Source of the DNA: Cryphonectria parasitica EP155
Taxonomy: Eukaryota > Ascomycota > Sordariomycetes > Diaporthales > Cryphonectriaceae
Assembly: GCF_011745365.1 (NCBI RefSeq)
Contig: NW_024468915.1
Span: forward strand, 1,466,653-1,530,652
Reading direction: 5' to 3'
DNA: 64,000 nucleotides
Below, piece by piece: positions 45,754 to 58,109 of the stretch. How positions within the stretch are numbered: the first letter of the stretch is position 1; each line of letters opens with the position of its first letter. Both the position numbers and the translations under genes were made by a program. The notes beneath the pieces were generated by a model that saw only the letters and a program-made list of their open reading frames with translations, had not been told where the DNA came from and searched no databases.

Positions 45754-48575
45754 AGCGAGAAGATGATTTGTATTTTTATTCTTGGTACCATCTCGGGAGG
45801 GGCGTAAAGGTGTACTCTGGCGCATTACAATTACTACTGCTGCTACAACTGCCGTGGTTCATCACCACAGGCTGATCTTTTTGTCTTTCTTTCTCTGGAA
45901 GGGGGTTTGGAACACTGCTCAAGGGACCAATACCGCCAACAACCTTCATGGCTCACAAACACACAATACGAACGAAGTTCATCCTTCATTAGCGATCAAT
46001 CAGCCCGTGACTAAAAAGTTGAGAAAGGCGGTTATAACGAGGGTTGGGGTGTATCGATATCGTTATGACACATACACACAACATCATATAAATTATACAG
46101 TACTATGTACATTGCAGACCCGTCAGGAACTAATGAACGCAGAGAACGAGTTGGTGCAACGTCCATCTGGTCCAGGCCAGTAATTGGGTTGTATTGCATT
46201 GCCCAGGACAACCCTAAAAGCCACGTCGTCAGATCCTAAATGTCATAAAAGCGCCATATGGGCCAAGGTTAAAACATTATGGAAAGAATAAAGGAAGACG
46301 GGGGCGTTTTTTAAGTGTCGACGGGAGTAGACACATTAACCAGGGGGGGTTCTGTCAGCGGCCGCGCCTTTGAGGGGCCGGCTTCTGTCTCTCTCTTCTG
46401 CGCTGCGTGTGCCTATTACAACCCTAGTCCATCTTGATCTTATCAACCTGCTCTTTGGGAGGAATACTCTCGGCACAGATTATGCATACAACCCCAGGAA
46501 ACCAAAATAAAAGAGTTTGAAATCTCTGTGGCGCCTACATGACAAGAGTTCCACACCCACCCACTGTTCACGGTGTGGACAAGCAGAGAGGCTAATGCAA
46601 GTAGGCGTCAGCCGCACGCAAGGCTACTACTATACACCAGAAATAGATGATGATAACATGGATTAGGGCTTTCAAGTGCTTAAACTTACTGAATCGATTG
46701 GAGCATGAGCGAACAGAAGTCCTCTTTTTTTTCCTTTTTTTTCTTCCCCCTTCTTCTTTGACTGGGGAATATCATCTGGCCCCCCACCAACCGACCCCAA
46801 CACAGTCCGAAAAGTAAGAAAGGCAAAAACGCCGTACACTCGCTGTCTCAACACGCGCCCATATCGATAAGCGAAGTTTCCAAAGCTGACTGCGTCATAC
46901 ACTGGTACATTTCCTTTTCTCGACTACGAGATGGAAGGAGGGATGGAACAACATGCGCGATGACCCTGGAAGGGGAAGGAGTGGGAGGGTGAGACGGGCA
47001 ATTCGGAAAGAGGAGCCTAGGAAGGGAGTGGGTCATCCTTCAGGATTTTGGTGGGCTGCGGCTGACATGGAGACAGTTTGCCAATCGATATGCAGCAGCG
47101 GTGAATTTTTGTTCAGGGTTTCCATCCTGTTTCATCTGCAGCACATAACACAGAGAGAGGTGCGTATGTGTGTACATGTGTGAGAAGAACAAGAGATGGC
47201 AAACGACTGATCTCGAAAGAAAATTCAAGAAAGTTCAGCCCAAGTGAGCAAAGGTCTTCTCTCTTACTGGTTGAGTCCTACTTTGTACCACAAACAATAT
47301 CTGATACATCATTATCAACATCATGATCCTTAGTGCTTGTGCCTCCTTCAATGAAGGGGAGAGAGAGAGAAGCGCGCGCATATTTGTAACCCACAGACCC
47401 TTTCCACCCTTGTACCTAATCGACAATGCTCCAGATCCTTTGATCCTTGGGGGCTGCTGCCTTGCCCTTTTTCTTCCTTCTTTTTTTCCTTCTCTCTTCT
47501 CTCTCTAGCTATACCTTACCTCGGCCCTAGCAATCTCACTGAGGTGCAGCAGCAGGAAGAGAGAGGCTCGAGACCATTATCTGACACGTCATGTCAGCCT
47601 CTAGGTCTCTAGGCTGAAGAAGAGGGCAGGGGGGCGTGGTCAAGATCCCTCTCACTTGGGGAAGGACAAAGGGGGGGGGGGAGTATGTGTGTGTGTGCAT
47701 AAGTGAGTGGGTGAGTAGAGGGAAAAGAAGAAGACACAGCCTCGTGTGCCACCTGCGATGATACACAACACACATACACACACACACACGACCCTGTTGC
47801 CAGACTGCACATAACGATTAGCGTACGGCGCAGGCAAACTAAAGTACGGGAAAAGAACCCACACTTTTCTGCAGGCAGGGTGGGAAAGAGACAAACAGAA
47901 GTCTCTTTTGTCCTTTGGAAGCTGAACGACAGATAAGCCAACGACGGGGCTCAACAGAGCCAGCTGGGTATTGGATCCTCCTACAGGTGCATATTACCTT
48001 CTTTCTCAGTCAGGCAGTCGGTCAGTCAGTCAGTTATACCCAGCGTCTGCTGCAGCCTTCATCGTCGTCCTCCTCCTCTTCCTCCATTCCCCTTCGCTTC
48101 TGATCCCCCCCCCCATCCCCCAACAGGCCCTTCTCTTCTCAGTCCCCTTCCTAATCCACAATTATTCCTCACCTCCTCCGGGTCTTTACTCGAAGCGTGT
48201 TTCGCCTACTGCAAAGTCTCACAGCCTGATCTTCGTTTCTTGACCCTCTTCTTCCAAGCCTGTTTTCTACTTACTCACTACTCCTGTAGCTTCGCTGCCC
48301 AAGAGTATTCTCTTCTACTGCCTATATATCACCAATTATACTGTGTGCTTTTACTCATTCTCCACCCTTACAACTTTCATCCTTTGGTTTTTTTTCTTTA
48401 GCCAAAAAAGTAACAAGATAACGAAAAGTCTCTTTCTTTTCATACTGTTGGAAGGACCACGAAATACCCTTGAGGCCGGGGAAGAAAGGAGAGGCCGTGA
48501 TGTTATGCGGTGCAACCTAATCGGTACTTCCTCCTCTTCCTCCAGCCCCAACTCACAACACCCACCACCACCATC
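45754..48575. other. Gene-poor region of 2.8 kb upstream of the surface protein gene
   Basis: I found no supportable gene. The region holds a G11 run (47671-47681), a C10 run near 48104-48113, CA/GT microsatellite pieces near 47680-47800, and a long CT-rich leader from 48060 to 48340. Several short upstream ATGs precede the next gene. Confidence 0.45.
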
Positions 48576-50472
48576 ATGCGAATAGCCTCGCAGGCAGCAT
48601 GGGCTCTGCTCCCCGTCCTCCTAGCCTCCGCGGAGAACGATGATGGCAACGACGCAGGCCTCGAATTCGACTGGAACGTCTTCACAGGATGGAACTTCGA
48701 GGTGTCCGATTACCACGGCGGGACAATTTCCAGCTCGATCGTGAACTTCAGCAAGGCAGCCGACCCCACGGCATCAATAGATTTTAAGTGGACGGTGAGC
48801 GACAGGAGCGACTTCACCTTTGCGAATGCCATCCTCGTTGGTGGGGACAAGATGGTAGCGGAGGGGTATCAGGCGGATAGCAATGGACAGCCGCCTGCGA
48901 GTGCTACGGTGCCAACGTTTCCTGGTCAGTTTGATTTCGTTTTTTTCTTCTTTCTCAGTGTGATAGTTGTGCTGCTGCTGCTGTAGCACACGCAGCTTGG
49001 GCAACTTACTTGTCTTGACTGTGTTATGTTACCCTAGAGTCTTACCTTTCTAAGAAAAACATATCCTCTCTCACCCTCTCTTCTTTATGCTATGTATATA
49101 AATGTATCATCTCTTGCTGACATCCCATTCCTTATCTCTTCTTCCTCAACCAAAAGTCTACACAGATACCTCCTCCCTAACTCTAAACGGTACTCTCATC
49201 GAAAAATTGGTATCAGACTACGACGTGGCTCTCTTCTTCCAGGTAGGGTGGAAGGACTCCAGCGGCGCAGACGACTATGGATTCAGCCCGTACTGGGCTA
49301 TAGCGGAGAACCAGGACGAGGCCAACAGCCTGTTCAACAACTGGATGAGCGCCAGCACCTCCCTCGTGATAACGAGCGCCACCGCCGCCCTTCCCCAGCA
49401 GACCACAGCCTTCATCCCCGTGAGCACATCCGGCGCCCCAACGCCGACAGTCTCTGGGGAGGGCACGTCGTCGCCATCGGCCACCGCCGTCATGTCCTCC
49501 TCGCCCACCTCGACATTGCCACCTAACGCCGACAATGACTCCTCCAGCAACAGCAGCGATGGTGGTCACCACTACGGATCCCTCTCGATAGGCGCCATCG
49601 TCGGCATCGCCATCGGCGGCGCAGTCTTCTTGATCCTCATCTTCGCGATCGCAGCCTGGCTTTGCCTCCGCGCACGGCGGCGGCAGCGGGACGGAGTCAT
49701 GGTTGTGCGCCGAGGTGAGGCCCAGGACATGCTGGCTGAGAAAGACACCCACAGCACAACCATGATGATGGAGCCCGACACTCCTTACTCGGAAGACGCG
49801 CGCAGCCACCGGCTTCTGGACCGAGGCGGCGCCGGCATGTCGAGGCTCAACGGCAGCAGTGCGAGTATGTCCATCACTGGTGAGGCCGCTGGGGCCCGCG
49901 CAGCCGGCCGAGGCCGCAGCCTGAGCTCGACACGGCGCGGGTCGGCAGCTTACTCGTCGCTCAGAGGCCCTGTCCCGCCCATTGGAACCACTGCGTCCAT
50001 GGGGGGCAGCGCTGCCGGTGGAGACTCGCCCACGCACACCCACCCTGGGTCGTCGTCGTCGCCCGTGGGATCGCCCATCGGGCGCTCGTCGACGCAGCAG
50101 GAGAGGGCGGCAGCGTCCTTCGGCAGGACCATGTCTCACAAGAACAGCGCATCCAACCTCTCAAATGTGATCAATGCCGACCACAACGCTCGCGACCTCG
50201 AGCCGCCCTCTGCCATCTCAGCCGACAGCGTTCACGAGAATCTCGGAGGCGGCGGCAGCGCCCCGGGAAGCAGGACAGGGACACCGCAGTTTGGCCCGAC
50301 AAGGTTTGGAGGCAGATCGGACACGCCCGGCGGAGTCTCGATCTCGGACCAGTATGCCCACCTGGTGGAAGACGGCATGACGGAGGACGAAATCAGGAGG
50401 TTGGAGGAGGAGGAAAGGGCGCTGGACGAGGCGATTGAGCAGCATCGGACCGAGAGTCGTGCTGCAGGTTGA
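48576..50472 (+). CDS. Single-pass cell-surface protein, Ser/Thr-rich ectodomain, function unknown
   Basis: I do not recognise the family. Two exons (48576-48924, 49157-50472) with a 232-nt intron encode 554 residues; the splice restores PTFPVYTDTSSLTLNGT. The ATG at 48576 starts a signal peptide (MRIASQAAWALLPVLLASA). The ectodomain is a compact acidic domain (FDWNVFTGWNFEV, then VALFFQVGWKDSSGADDYGF) and then a Ser/Thr/Pro stalk likely to be O-mannosylated. A membrane segment lies at about residues 257-286 (IGAIVGIAIGGAVFLILIFA), followed by a basic stop (RARRRQRDG) and a 250-residue disordered cytoplasmic tail ending in a charged helix (MTEDEIRRLEEEERALDEAI). The layout resembles fungal wall-stress sensors (WSC/Mid2), but no WSC cysteine motif is present, so sensor function is only a suggestion. 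Confidence 0.78.
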
Positions 50473-51045
50473 CTGAGTGATTTGTTGGATGGGTCAGGTC
50501 ACTTGAATTGGAGTTTTCTGCTTTTTATATCCTGGATATACCAGATGGGCTTGGGGGAATGTGACAGAGAAAAAGACAGAGAACGGCATAGTTTTCCTTC
50601 TTTTCACCAGCATTTCTCCTGCTCACAGGAAAAATAAAACATTGTAGTCCTCTTCAGCATTTCAACGGACAACAAGATGTGTAAAGGGTGCCATTGAATC
50701 AATGCTTCAATTGGAACCATATTCCCCCGCTGGCCCCTTGTGATCTTTTAATGGGCCCTCGTACCGCCGTGTGCTGAAGTGGCGCATCAGCACCCTATGG
50801 GCGAGGCACGCATGCACTGCATGTGCTAAGCCCATCTGGCAGATGTTGCAGTGGAGCCTAACTCGAAAGCACTGCCAACGCACTGCCCATCTCTGGTGTG
50901 ATGGGATAGGATTGCTCGACGAGGCTCTCCCTCTCTACATTCCCTTTACGTCTCCCCTGAATTTCGTCAACTCGATACTCATTCAAGATGAGAAGTCTCG
51001 GGGTTCACTCACCAGAACTTTCGAAAGTCGTTCCTCTGGGTCATC
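50473..51045. other. Intergenic region surface protein / NACHT protein
   Basis: This region contains the 3' end of the surface protein gene, with an AATAAA at about 50634, and the presumed promoter of the NACHT gene. I see no gene. Confidence 0.5.
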
Positions 51046-53818
51046 ATGATGGATCCAGTGACCGCTGTGGGCGTCGCCGCCGCTGTGGTCCAGTTCGTAG
51101 ACTACGGCAAACGCCTGCTGTCTCGAGCCCACGAGATCTACAAATCTCCCGATGGCCGCACCGAGAGTGAGTCCAAGCTCTTGAGCGGCCTCAAAGACCT
51201 CCGTACGCAGGCCACCCAGGCATACGAGACGCTGGGCCGGTTTCCAGCCGCTCAGAGCGACAGTGACATCGCTGAGATCTTCGGGGACGTCGAGAAAGCC
51301 TCTCGGGAGTTTGACGACCTACTGGCGTCGATTCAGCAACGGCAATCGCGACAAAAGTACGACCGGAAGGGAAAGAAGGTGCTCAAGTCGACTCAGCTGG
51401 CATGGAATAGCCTTCGGGACGAGTCAGAGGTGAAGACATTGTTGAAGCGGCTTGACGGTATACGAGACCGTGGGGTCAGTTTCACGCTGTTGTCTCTGTG
51501 GTAAGTGTTCCTGAAATTGATTTTATATAGCATTAATGAATCACAGACAGATGCTGATAATCTATATCAGGCAAGCATCGAAAGAGAGCGGTGAGAGAGA
51601 GGTCCAGTTCAGTAAGATGCTGAGTGAAGTCGTGGAAACACTGCGACGACTCGACGAAACAAGAGCCTCATCAAGTTCCGGTCCAAAATACCTGGGCGAT
51701 TCCGCTGAAAAGAGAGATACATACCAAGACCAGGTCATTACGGTGCTCAACGACCATTTTCAAGCGACTGACTCCATCTACCGAGACCTGGTGGAGACGC
51801 TCTGGAACCCAAAAAGGAGACCTGTGGTGCAGCCGCCGGATGTGGAGGCCGCCATCATGACAGCTGATGACTCGGTATTTCGGACTGAAATCAAAGACGG
51901 GCTCGTCTCTGGTGCCTTCGATAACATTGACGCCCGAGAAGAGGCCATCGCCGGATCATACAAAGGCACATTCTCCTGGATCTTCCATGGGAATACGAAC
52001 AAATGGTCGAATTTTCCCAAATGGCTCGAAAGCGACGCAGACACGCCGTACTGGATCACAGGCAAGCCTGGTTCCGGAAAGTCGACGCTGATGAAGTACA
52101 TCCTTCATAGCCCTGCGCTGGCCAAGAGCCTCGAGAGGTGGGCACGGGGCTCGCCGCTGTACATAACCAGCTTCTATGCCTGGCTCCCAGGGTCAGACCT
52201 GCAAAAATCCCTCTCGGGTTTTATGAGGACTATACTGTTCCAGGTCCTGCAAGCAAGCCCTGAGCTTGTGCCGATCGTCGCACCGAGGAGATGGGCCCTC
52301 TTCAGCACGCTTCGAAGCTGTAAGAGGCAGCCGTTGTGGTCAGACTGGGAGATCGAGGAGTCATTCGACATGCTGCTCACCGAGGTCGGCAGCGAAAAGA
52401 AGAAGCGGCTAGCCATCTTCATCGACGGGCTCGACGAGTTTAAAGTGCCGCCTGAGAGGATCTTGACCCTGATCTCGGATGTCTGCCGGCGCGGAGGCAT
52501 CAAGGTCTGCGTCGCCAGCCGGCAGTGGACAGAATTCAATGACGCCCTAGATAGGCACCCGATGTTACGGATGCAGGACGTTACGGAGAACGACATGCTT
52601 CTCTTCGTGCGAGGCAAGCTGGAGGCCAACAGGGGGTTTTCTGACCTGAGCAAGATATTTCCCGCCGAGGCCGAGACGCTGATCCGGGAGGTGGTCGAGA
52701 AGGCTAACGGCGTCTTCCTCTGGTCGTATCTGGTCGTTTGCAATCTGGAGGAGGCACTCTCCAACGGCGACGGGCTGCCGCAGCTGAGAGCGACCCTCCA
52801 GAGCCTGCCGGAAGATATCAAAAGCCTGTACACGGTGATCTGGAAAAGCATCAAGGGATCCAAGTCGGACTCGGCAGAGATTTTCTCGCTCAAGATGGCA
52901 GCCTTGGGTAGCTTGGACTACACTGTCCTGTGGCTGGCACAAGAGAACATCGCACCGGCACACGCTCTGAAACTCATGATTTTCTCCGAGGATGCCAAGG
53001 CTGGTATCCGCGGCATCATCGTCCGCCGCCTGGACAGCAAGACCCGAGGGCTTCTCGAATTAACGCCGGGGGGCGAAGTTGAGTTCATGCACCGCACTGC
53101 CCGGGACTGGGTAAACAAGCCCGAGATCTGGGCCGACATCAGCTCCTATCTGCCAAAAGACTTCAACCCGAGCCTGAACTTGTTGTATGCTGAAGCGCTT
53201 TCCTTTGCCAATGACAGACTTATTATTGCCACTACTAGGGGGTCGAAATTACTCAAGATCGCCATGCCTAACCTCCTGCGGTATTCGCCAGACGTGACCA
53301 GCTTGACCACACCCGAATCTCGAGCTGGGCTCGTACAGGCTCTTGATGCTATGGATAGGCAGGCGACGTTATTGATTGGACGCGATTGGGTAGATCTGAA
53401 CCGCTACGGCGTCGGCGTCTCACCGACTTTCTTCGGGATCGTCTGTTGCTGGTGTTTTCTGACTTACCTCGAGACGAAGCTGTCCCTCGAACCATCCTTG
53501 GTGAATGAGAAGATGGGGTCGTCCCTCTCTCCGTTAGAGCATGCCATCTGGGGTCACCGTTTGGTAGCAGAAACTAAGAAAGTGCCATTTGAACTCAGAA
53601 AGAAGACAATCTCGTTTCTCTTGGACAGCGGAGCTTCGCCTCGGCTTAGCTCTCGCAAACACGACGAACTACGGGATATAGTTAGCGGTAGACCAGCATT
53701 CGAGTCTGAGGAGGAGCGAGCGTACTGGGCCTGGGTGAACATGGTCCTGAGGGTGAAGCAGAAGAAACGAGCTATGGCGTCCTTGTTCAGGTGGTTGCCA
53801 CGAAGGGCCGGCTCTTGA
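51046..53818 (+). CDS. NACHT-domain STAND NTPase (fungal NLR-like protein)
   Basis: STAND proteins of this class act as molecular switches in fungal non-self recognition and programmed cell death. Two exons (51046-51500, 51571-53818) joined by a 70-nt intron encode 900 residues. The N-terminal 150 residues form a helical domain of the type found at the start of many fungal STAND proteins (DPVTAVGVAAAVVQFVDYG). The NACHT core has Walker A GKPGSGKSTLMKYI near residue 316 and Walker B RLAIFIDGLDEF near 434. Downstream comes a helical region with EVEFMHRTARDWV, a motif typical of the domain following NACHT in this subclass. There are no WD40, TPR or clear ankyrin arrays; one ankyrin-like turn (SFLLDSGASPRL) lies near the C-terminus. 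The two adjacent ATGs at 51046 and 51049 are both possible starts. The target is unknown. Confidence 0.88.
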
Positions 53819-54724
53819 TTTTTTCTTCATACATACCTAGGTAGTACCTCAATCTTGAAACAAGTTCTAGAGCAAGTGAAATCTAAAAAAGAACGAAGGA
53901 GAACCAAAGAGGAGGGGGGGGGGGTTGCAAAGAGAGACAGAGTCGAGGAAGGAAAGAACGATAAAGAGGCTCACAAAAATGATAACAAAAGTCCTTCAAT
54001 AGAAAATAAAAATAAAGCAAAGAGCTCCTTCCAAATCTTAAATGAGTCAAAACCTCGCAGGCCGATAATCCCAAACGAGGATTATTTGCGAATATCAACC
54101 ATCTGGTGCGAGTGTACTTGTGGGAATACTCGATCGTGCTGTTGCTGAATCTCGATTGCCTTGTCTTTCACGGGAGATTCCCCCAGTTGATTTGTTTCGG
54201 TTGTTGTGGGTTCGACCAGCCTCGTGTGTCTATTTGTGGTACGCGTTTTACCTGAGGCAGCGCGAACTAAGGCTAGCGATGGTGGGATTGCTGAGCATTC
54301 TGGCTATTCCCTCCGTGTGCAGAGTATGCATGAGACTTCCTACCGGCCGGTCAAGCTGACGAGCCCTTCTTGCACGTATCCGTGGCTGCAGTCAATGAAC
54401 CTTTTCGAGGGAGACAGACTTTCACGTTGACTTGGTAACTGAGTCAACATACCACCTATACCTATAGATCGTACACGGGGAATCTTCTAACTAGGGAAAG
54501 GGGATGGCGGCTCTATCCTGTGCCTTTGCTGGTTCCTGAAGAAGTGCCCGCTTCGAGATGAACCGCCCGCAGGAGAAGACTGAAGTCCCACATACCCTTT
54601 TCTTTTGTTTCGCCTAGCACCCCCGCAACGCCAAGAAGAAGCCAAAGATTCCGTCTGCCCTTGAAGAAATGATCCAAACCCAATACAAACCCACGTCCAC
54701 ATCGCCGGACAGCCGCTGCACCCT
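53819..54724. other. Convergent intergenic region NACHT protein / TVP23
   Basis: This region lies between two convergent stops. It holds a G11 run (53914-53924) and an A-rich stretch at 53975-54030. I see no gene. Confidence 0.5.
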
Positions 54725-55542
54725 CTAGCTCCGGGTGAAGAGCCTGCCCACCATGCCGCTGGCAAGATTGCCCGCCAGCCCCGTCGCAGAGAAGGCACCC
54801 CCTGCGATGTTGGAAGCTTGGCTGAACCTGTCACACCGCGAGAAGGCCAGCGAGTTGGTGATCGTCAAGGCCATCGCAATTGCTGTCAAGTTTACGTCCA
54901 TCAGCATCACTCCTCACACCCTCCACCTTGCAGTTTCCCATCACAGGAAAGGAACAAGACTCACCCACAAGCGGTAGCCAGATGAACATGAACCGCACGA
55001 GCGCCAGCACAGCCAGCGCGACCCAGAACAGGGGTTGGACATAGTTGGCCAGCCAGAAGAAGCGGCTGTCGGTTGGGTTGATGGTCTTGGTGCCGGGCTC
55101 GCTGCTCTCGAACACCCACTTGGAGTCGCCCGAGGACGGATCCACCTCGTTCCACCAGCGCAGGCCCACCAGACGGCGCCCGGCAATGTTCTTCATGTAG
55201 TAGAAGTCGGCAGCGAGGAGGAGGATTGTGATGATGAAGATCAAGACGCTGTCAGAGGAGGGAGGGAGGAAGGGTTAGCCGGGTTGGGCGAAGGGAGACA
55301 GAGGAAGAAGGGGAGGAGGGCGGAAAAAGACGAACAGGTTCTGCGTAAAGAGAAGGCCGAACAGGTAGACGAGGAGGCTCGCTGCAGAAACATCGTCAGA
55401 ACTAATATTCTATCCTGGCCAAAAGCCAGGCGCACTGCGGTCGACTCGACTTACCCACTCGGAACGACAGGAAAGTCAGAAGTGTGATGGGATGCGAACT
55501 CAACCGCCAGCTCAGCGAGCCCGGTGCAGCCTGCGAGTCCAT
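54725..55542 (-). CDS. TVP23: Golgi membrane protein TVP23
   Basis: Tvp23 is a small multi-pass protein of late Golgi vesicles with a role in vesicular transport. Four exons (55455-55542, 55336-55381, 54965-55248, 54725-54882) join in frame to 191 residues (yeast 199). The joined product reads through the conserved [20 protein letters not shown] and [20 protein letters not shown], then [20 protein letters not shown] and [20 protein letters not shown], ending [10 protein letters not shown]. Four hydrophobic segments are visible. Exon 2 is only 46 nt; its donor is GTTCGT, a weak site chosen because it alone keeps the conserved join. The start at 55542 has a good context (ACAATGG). Confidence 0.9.
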
Positions 55543-56157
55543 TGTTGTCTCTCCCTCGCTCCTGGTGGGGTATATCTTGGGTTGTAGAGATTGGCTAGCG
55601 AATGTTCCGTCGTCGTGATTTGGCTGTCAAAAGCGCAGAGTGGCGTTGATTGCTGGGTGCTTGGTGTTGGAAGTAGTGACTGATGTTTGCTGTCAGAAAT
55701 GGGAAACAGAAGTCAGATAGATCCCTGGCCAATTCGAGCTGATGTGGCAGGAACTGGCCCTGCTAAAGCCACCCGCGCTGTCTCGCTATTGATAACACTG
55801 TGGGTGCTCCTTTCCAGGGGTAAGCTTTATCGCCAATCCGTAAAAGCTGGGGTAAGAACAGGGGTAGGTCCTCTTTTACTGACCTCATCCACCCACTAGC
55901 AGTACTGAGGACGACTCCAAGTAGCCGGGGAGGAGAGGGGTTTCAGTAGGTTGTACTGTAGACAGCCTACTTTCATCGAACCTACTACCTGCTCTACTAT
56001 ACATACTCAAAGTATTGTTATATCGGCTACGTCTCTTCATGATGAGGCTCAATGTACAGATTGGATAGACCCAGGTGTCCTATAAGCCTCCTATGACTTT
56101 CTATATAAACCACAGTATTCAGTCGGAGAAGATAATCTGCTCTTCTCACAACTCGCC
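55543..56157. promoter_or_regulatory. Divergent promoter region TVP23 / CitE-like lyase
   Basis: The 615 bp between two divergent start codons must carry both promoters. Short TACT/AGTA motifs are dense at 55950-56015. I see no gene. Confidence 0.4.
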
Positions 56158-57294
56158 ATGGCGACACCAGCATCCGCCTCCGTCCTGAGAAGGGCTCTTC
56201 TCTATGGCAAGTCAAACTCACTCCCTCTCTCTAAACATGAAATACAAAACCCCCTTCGTTCGTTCCCTTACTAACACACACTAACAGTCCCTGCCTCCTC
56301 CCAAAAGATGCTCACCAAGTCCCTCTCCCTCACCTCGGACAACGTAACCTATGACCTCGAGGACTCAGTCACCCCCCACGAGAAACCCAGCGCCCGCCTC
56401 GCCCTCGCCCAACACCTCCAATCTCTATCATCCTCCTCCTCCTCCTCCTCCTCCTCCTCCTCCTCCCAGCGGCCCAAGGGCATAGGTGAGCTCGCCGTCC
56501 GCATCAACGCCGTCGACACCCCCTACGCCCTCGAAGACCTCCAAGTCCTAGGCCGCGAGCCCTCCGTCGACGCCATCGTCATCCCCAAGGTCAACACAGC
56601 CAGCGACCTAACCTTCGTCTCCGACGTCCTCCGCCACGTCGCCCCCGCCCGCCAGCAGAACCACGAGCGCAGCAGCAGCGCCGCAAAAGGCCCCCAGCCC
56701 ATCCAGCTCCTGGCCCTCGTCGAGTCCGCCGCCTCCATCCTCAACCTCGCCGAGATCTGCAGGGCCGGCACGAGGCCCGGCGTAGGCCTTTCCGGCCTCA
56801 TCTTCGCCGCCGAGGACTTCAGCCTCGACCTGAGCCTCACCCGCACCCCGTCCCTCCGGGAGTTCCTCTACGCCCGCTCCGCCGTCGCCACGCACGCCCG
56901 TGCCTTCGACCTGCCCTCGACCATCGACCTGGTCTGCACCACCTTCCGTGGGGCAGAGGGCGAGCAGCGCCTGCGCGACGAGTGCGCCGACGGGAAGGGC
57001 ATGGGTTTCAATGGGAAGCAGTGCATCCACCCGTCGCAGGTCGAGGCGGTCCAACGGGCCTTCGCGCCGGGCGAGGACGAGGTCGAGTGGAGCGTGCGCG
57101 TGGTCATTGCCGACGAGAAGGCCAGCAAGGGGGACAGGGCAGGCGAGGCCGGTAGGGGCGCGTGGACCCTGGATGGGAAGATGATTGATGTGCCTGTCGC
57201 GAGGAAAGCGAGGGCCACTGTGGCGAGAGCGGAGCGGTGTGGATTTGATGTCGAGGCGATACGGGAGAGATGGAAGTGCCAAGAACCCGAGTGA
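56158..57294 (+). CDS. CitE/CLYBL-like HpcH/HpaI-family acyl-CoA lyase
   Basis: Members cleave or form malyl-CoA or citramalyl-CoA type C-C bonds with a divalent metal; the fungal substrate is not settled. Two exons (56158-56206, 56288-57294) encode 351 residues. The splice, at a GC-AG intron (GCAAGT donor), restores LLYVPASSQKM, the family's LYVP start. Other family motifs are YDLEDSV, LAVRINAVDT, AAEDFSLDL (metal ligands Glu and Asp) and GKQCIHPSQ. A run of 13 Ser follows residue 60 and is encoded by TCA plus twelve TCC codons. The N-terminus is short and I cannot see a clear mitochondrial presequence. Third-position GC is very high. It is divergent from TVP23. Confidence 0.88.
56207..56287 (+). 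other. GC-AG intron (CitE-like gene intron 1)
   Basis: The exon ends CTATG and the intron opens GCAAGTC and closes CTAACAG. A GT alternative two bases on would break the conserved LYVP reading. The branch-like CTAAC is fused to the acceptor, with an earlier ACTAAC just upstream. Confidence 0.75.
56431..56466. repeat. (TCC)12 coding microsatellite (poly-Ser)
   Basis: Twelve pure TCC codons in frame encode Ser in the CitE-like protein. The purity of the repeat suggests slippage, and length variation between strains is likely to be tolerated because it lies in a surface loop between ordered blocks. Confidence 0.9.
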
Positions 57295-58109
57295 GCAGAC
57301 GAGTAGAGTAGAGATGAGGGAGGAAAGTTTGGGGGGGGGGGGTTTAGATATGTCGATGATGTTTCCAGTGTCGCGCCAGAGATGGAATATAGTTGAGATT
57401 CATTTAACTCAAAATGAGCCCATAGGTTTGTTGGACCTCTTATCAGACTCTTCCAGGCTACTACTCAATCTCTCGCTCAAGTGAATATGGTTAATTAGCA
57501 AGATGTATACGTTATTCTACTGACTCGACAGCGATACGGTCAATCCTTCCACCAGTCTCAGTAGTAAAGGGACATTCGTGAACAGTCCCCCATTTAAAGC
57601 AAGTCATGACGAACGAGGATCCTTCCCAAATCTATAGATCAAAGCGTGGCGAGCAGTCTGTCTCGGTTATAAATAATCCCATGATAATGCCCAACGAAAA
57701 CAAGGAAAAAGTCATGCCTTGTCTGAGGCGTGAAAAATGGCTGCAAGGAAGCCTGAAAAGGAAAAAATCTCGGTCTGTCGCCTATACGGACCGCAGAAGC
57801 ATCGAGAGCCCCAGTGAAACCAAGCATTCCAGACACCAGACAACGGCAAGTTGAAATCAGCAAATACTGTCAAAGGATCAATCAGCAAGACACTCCCAAG
57901 CAAGTCCAAAACTCCGCCGGATGTGTTAAAAGTCCTGTAGGGCTCTGTCGAAGGAATGATACAACGCAATCCCTTTATGCTCAGGTCACGTGGAAAGGAA
58001 AAATACAATGAAATCCAGAAAATGATCCAGGATCCAGAAAAAGTTGGCGCCATGATCAGGAGGGAAGAGGGCCGACAGATGGGTTCCGCCGCCACCGCCA
58101 ATGTCGTTC
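57295..58109. other. Convergent intergenic region lyase / zinc protein
   Basis: This region lies between two convergent stops. It holds a G12 run (57331-57342). I see no gene. Confidence 0.5.
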
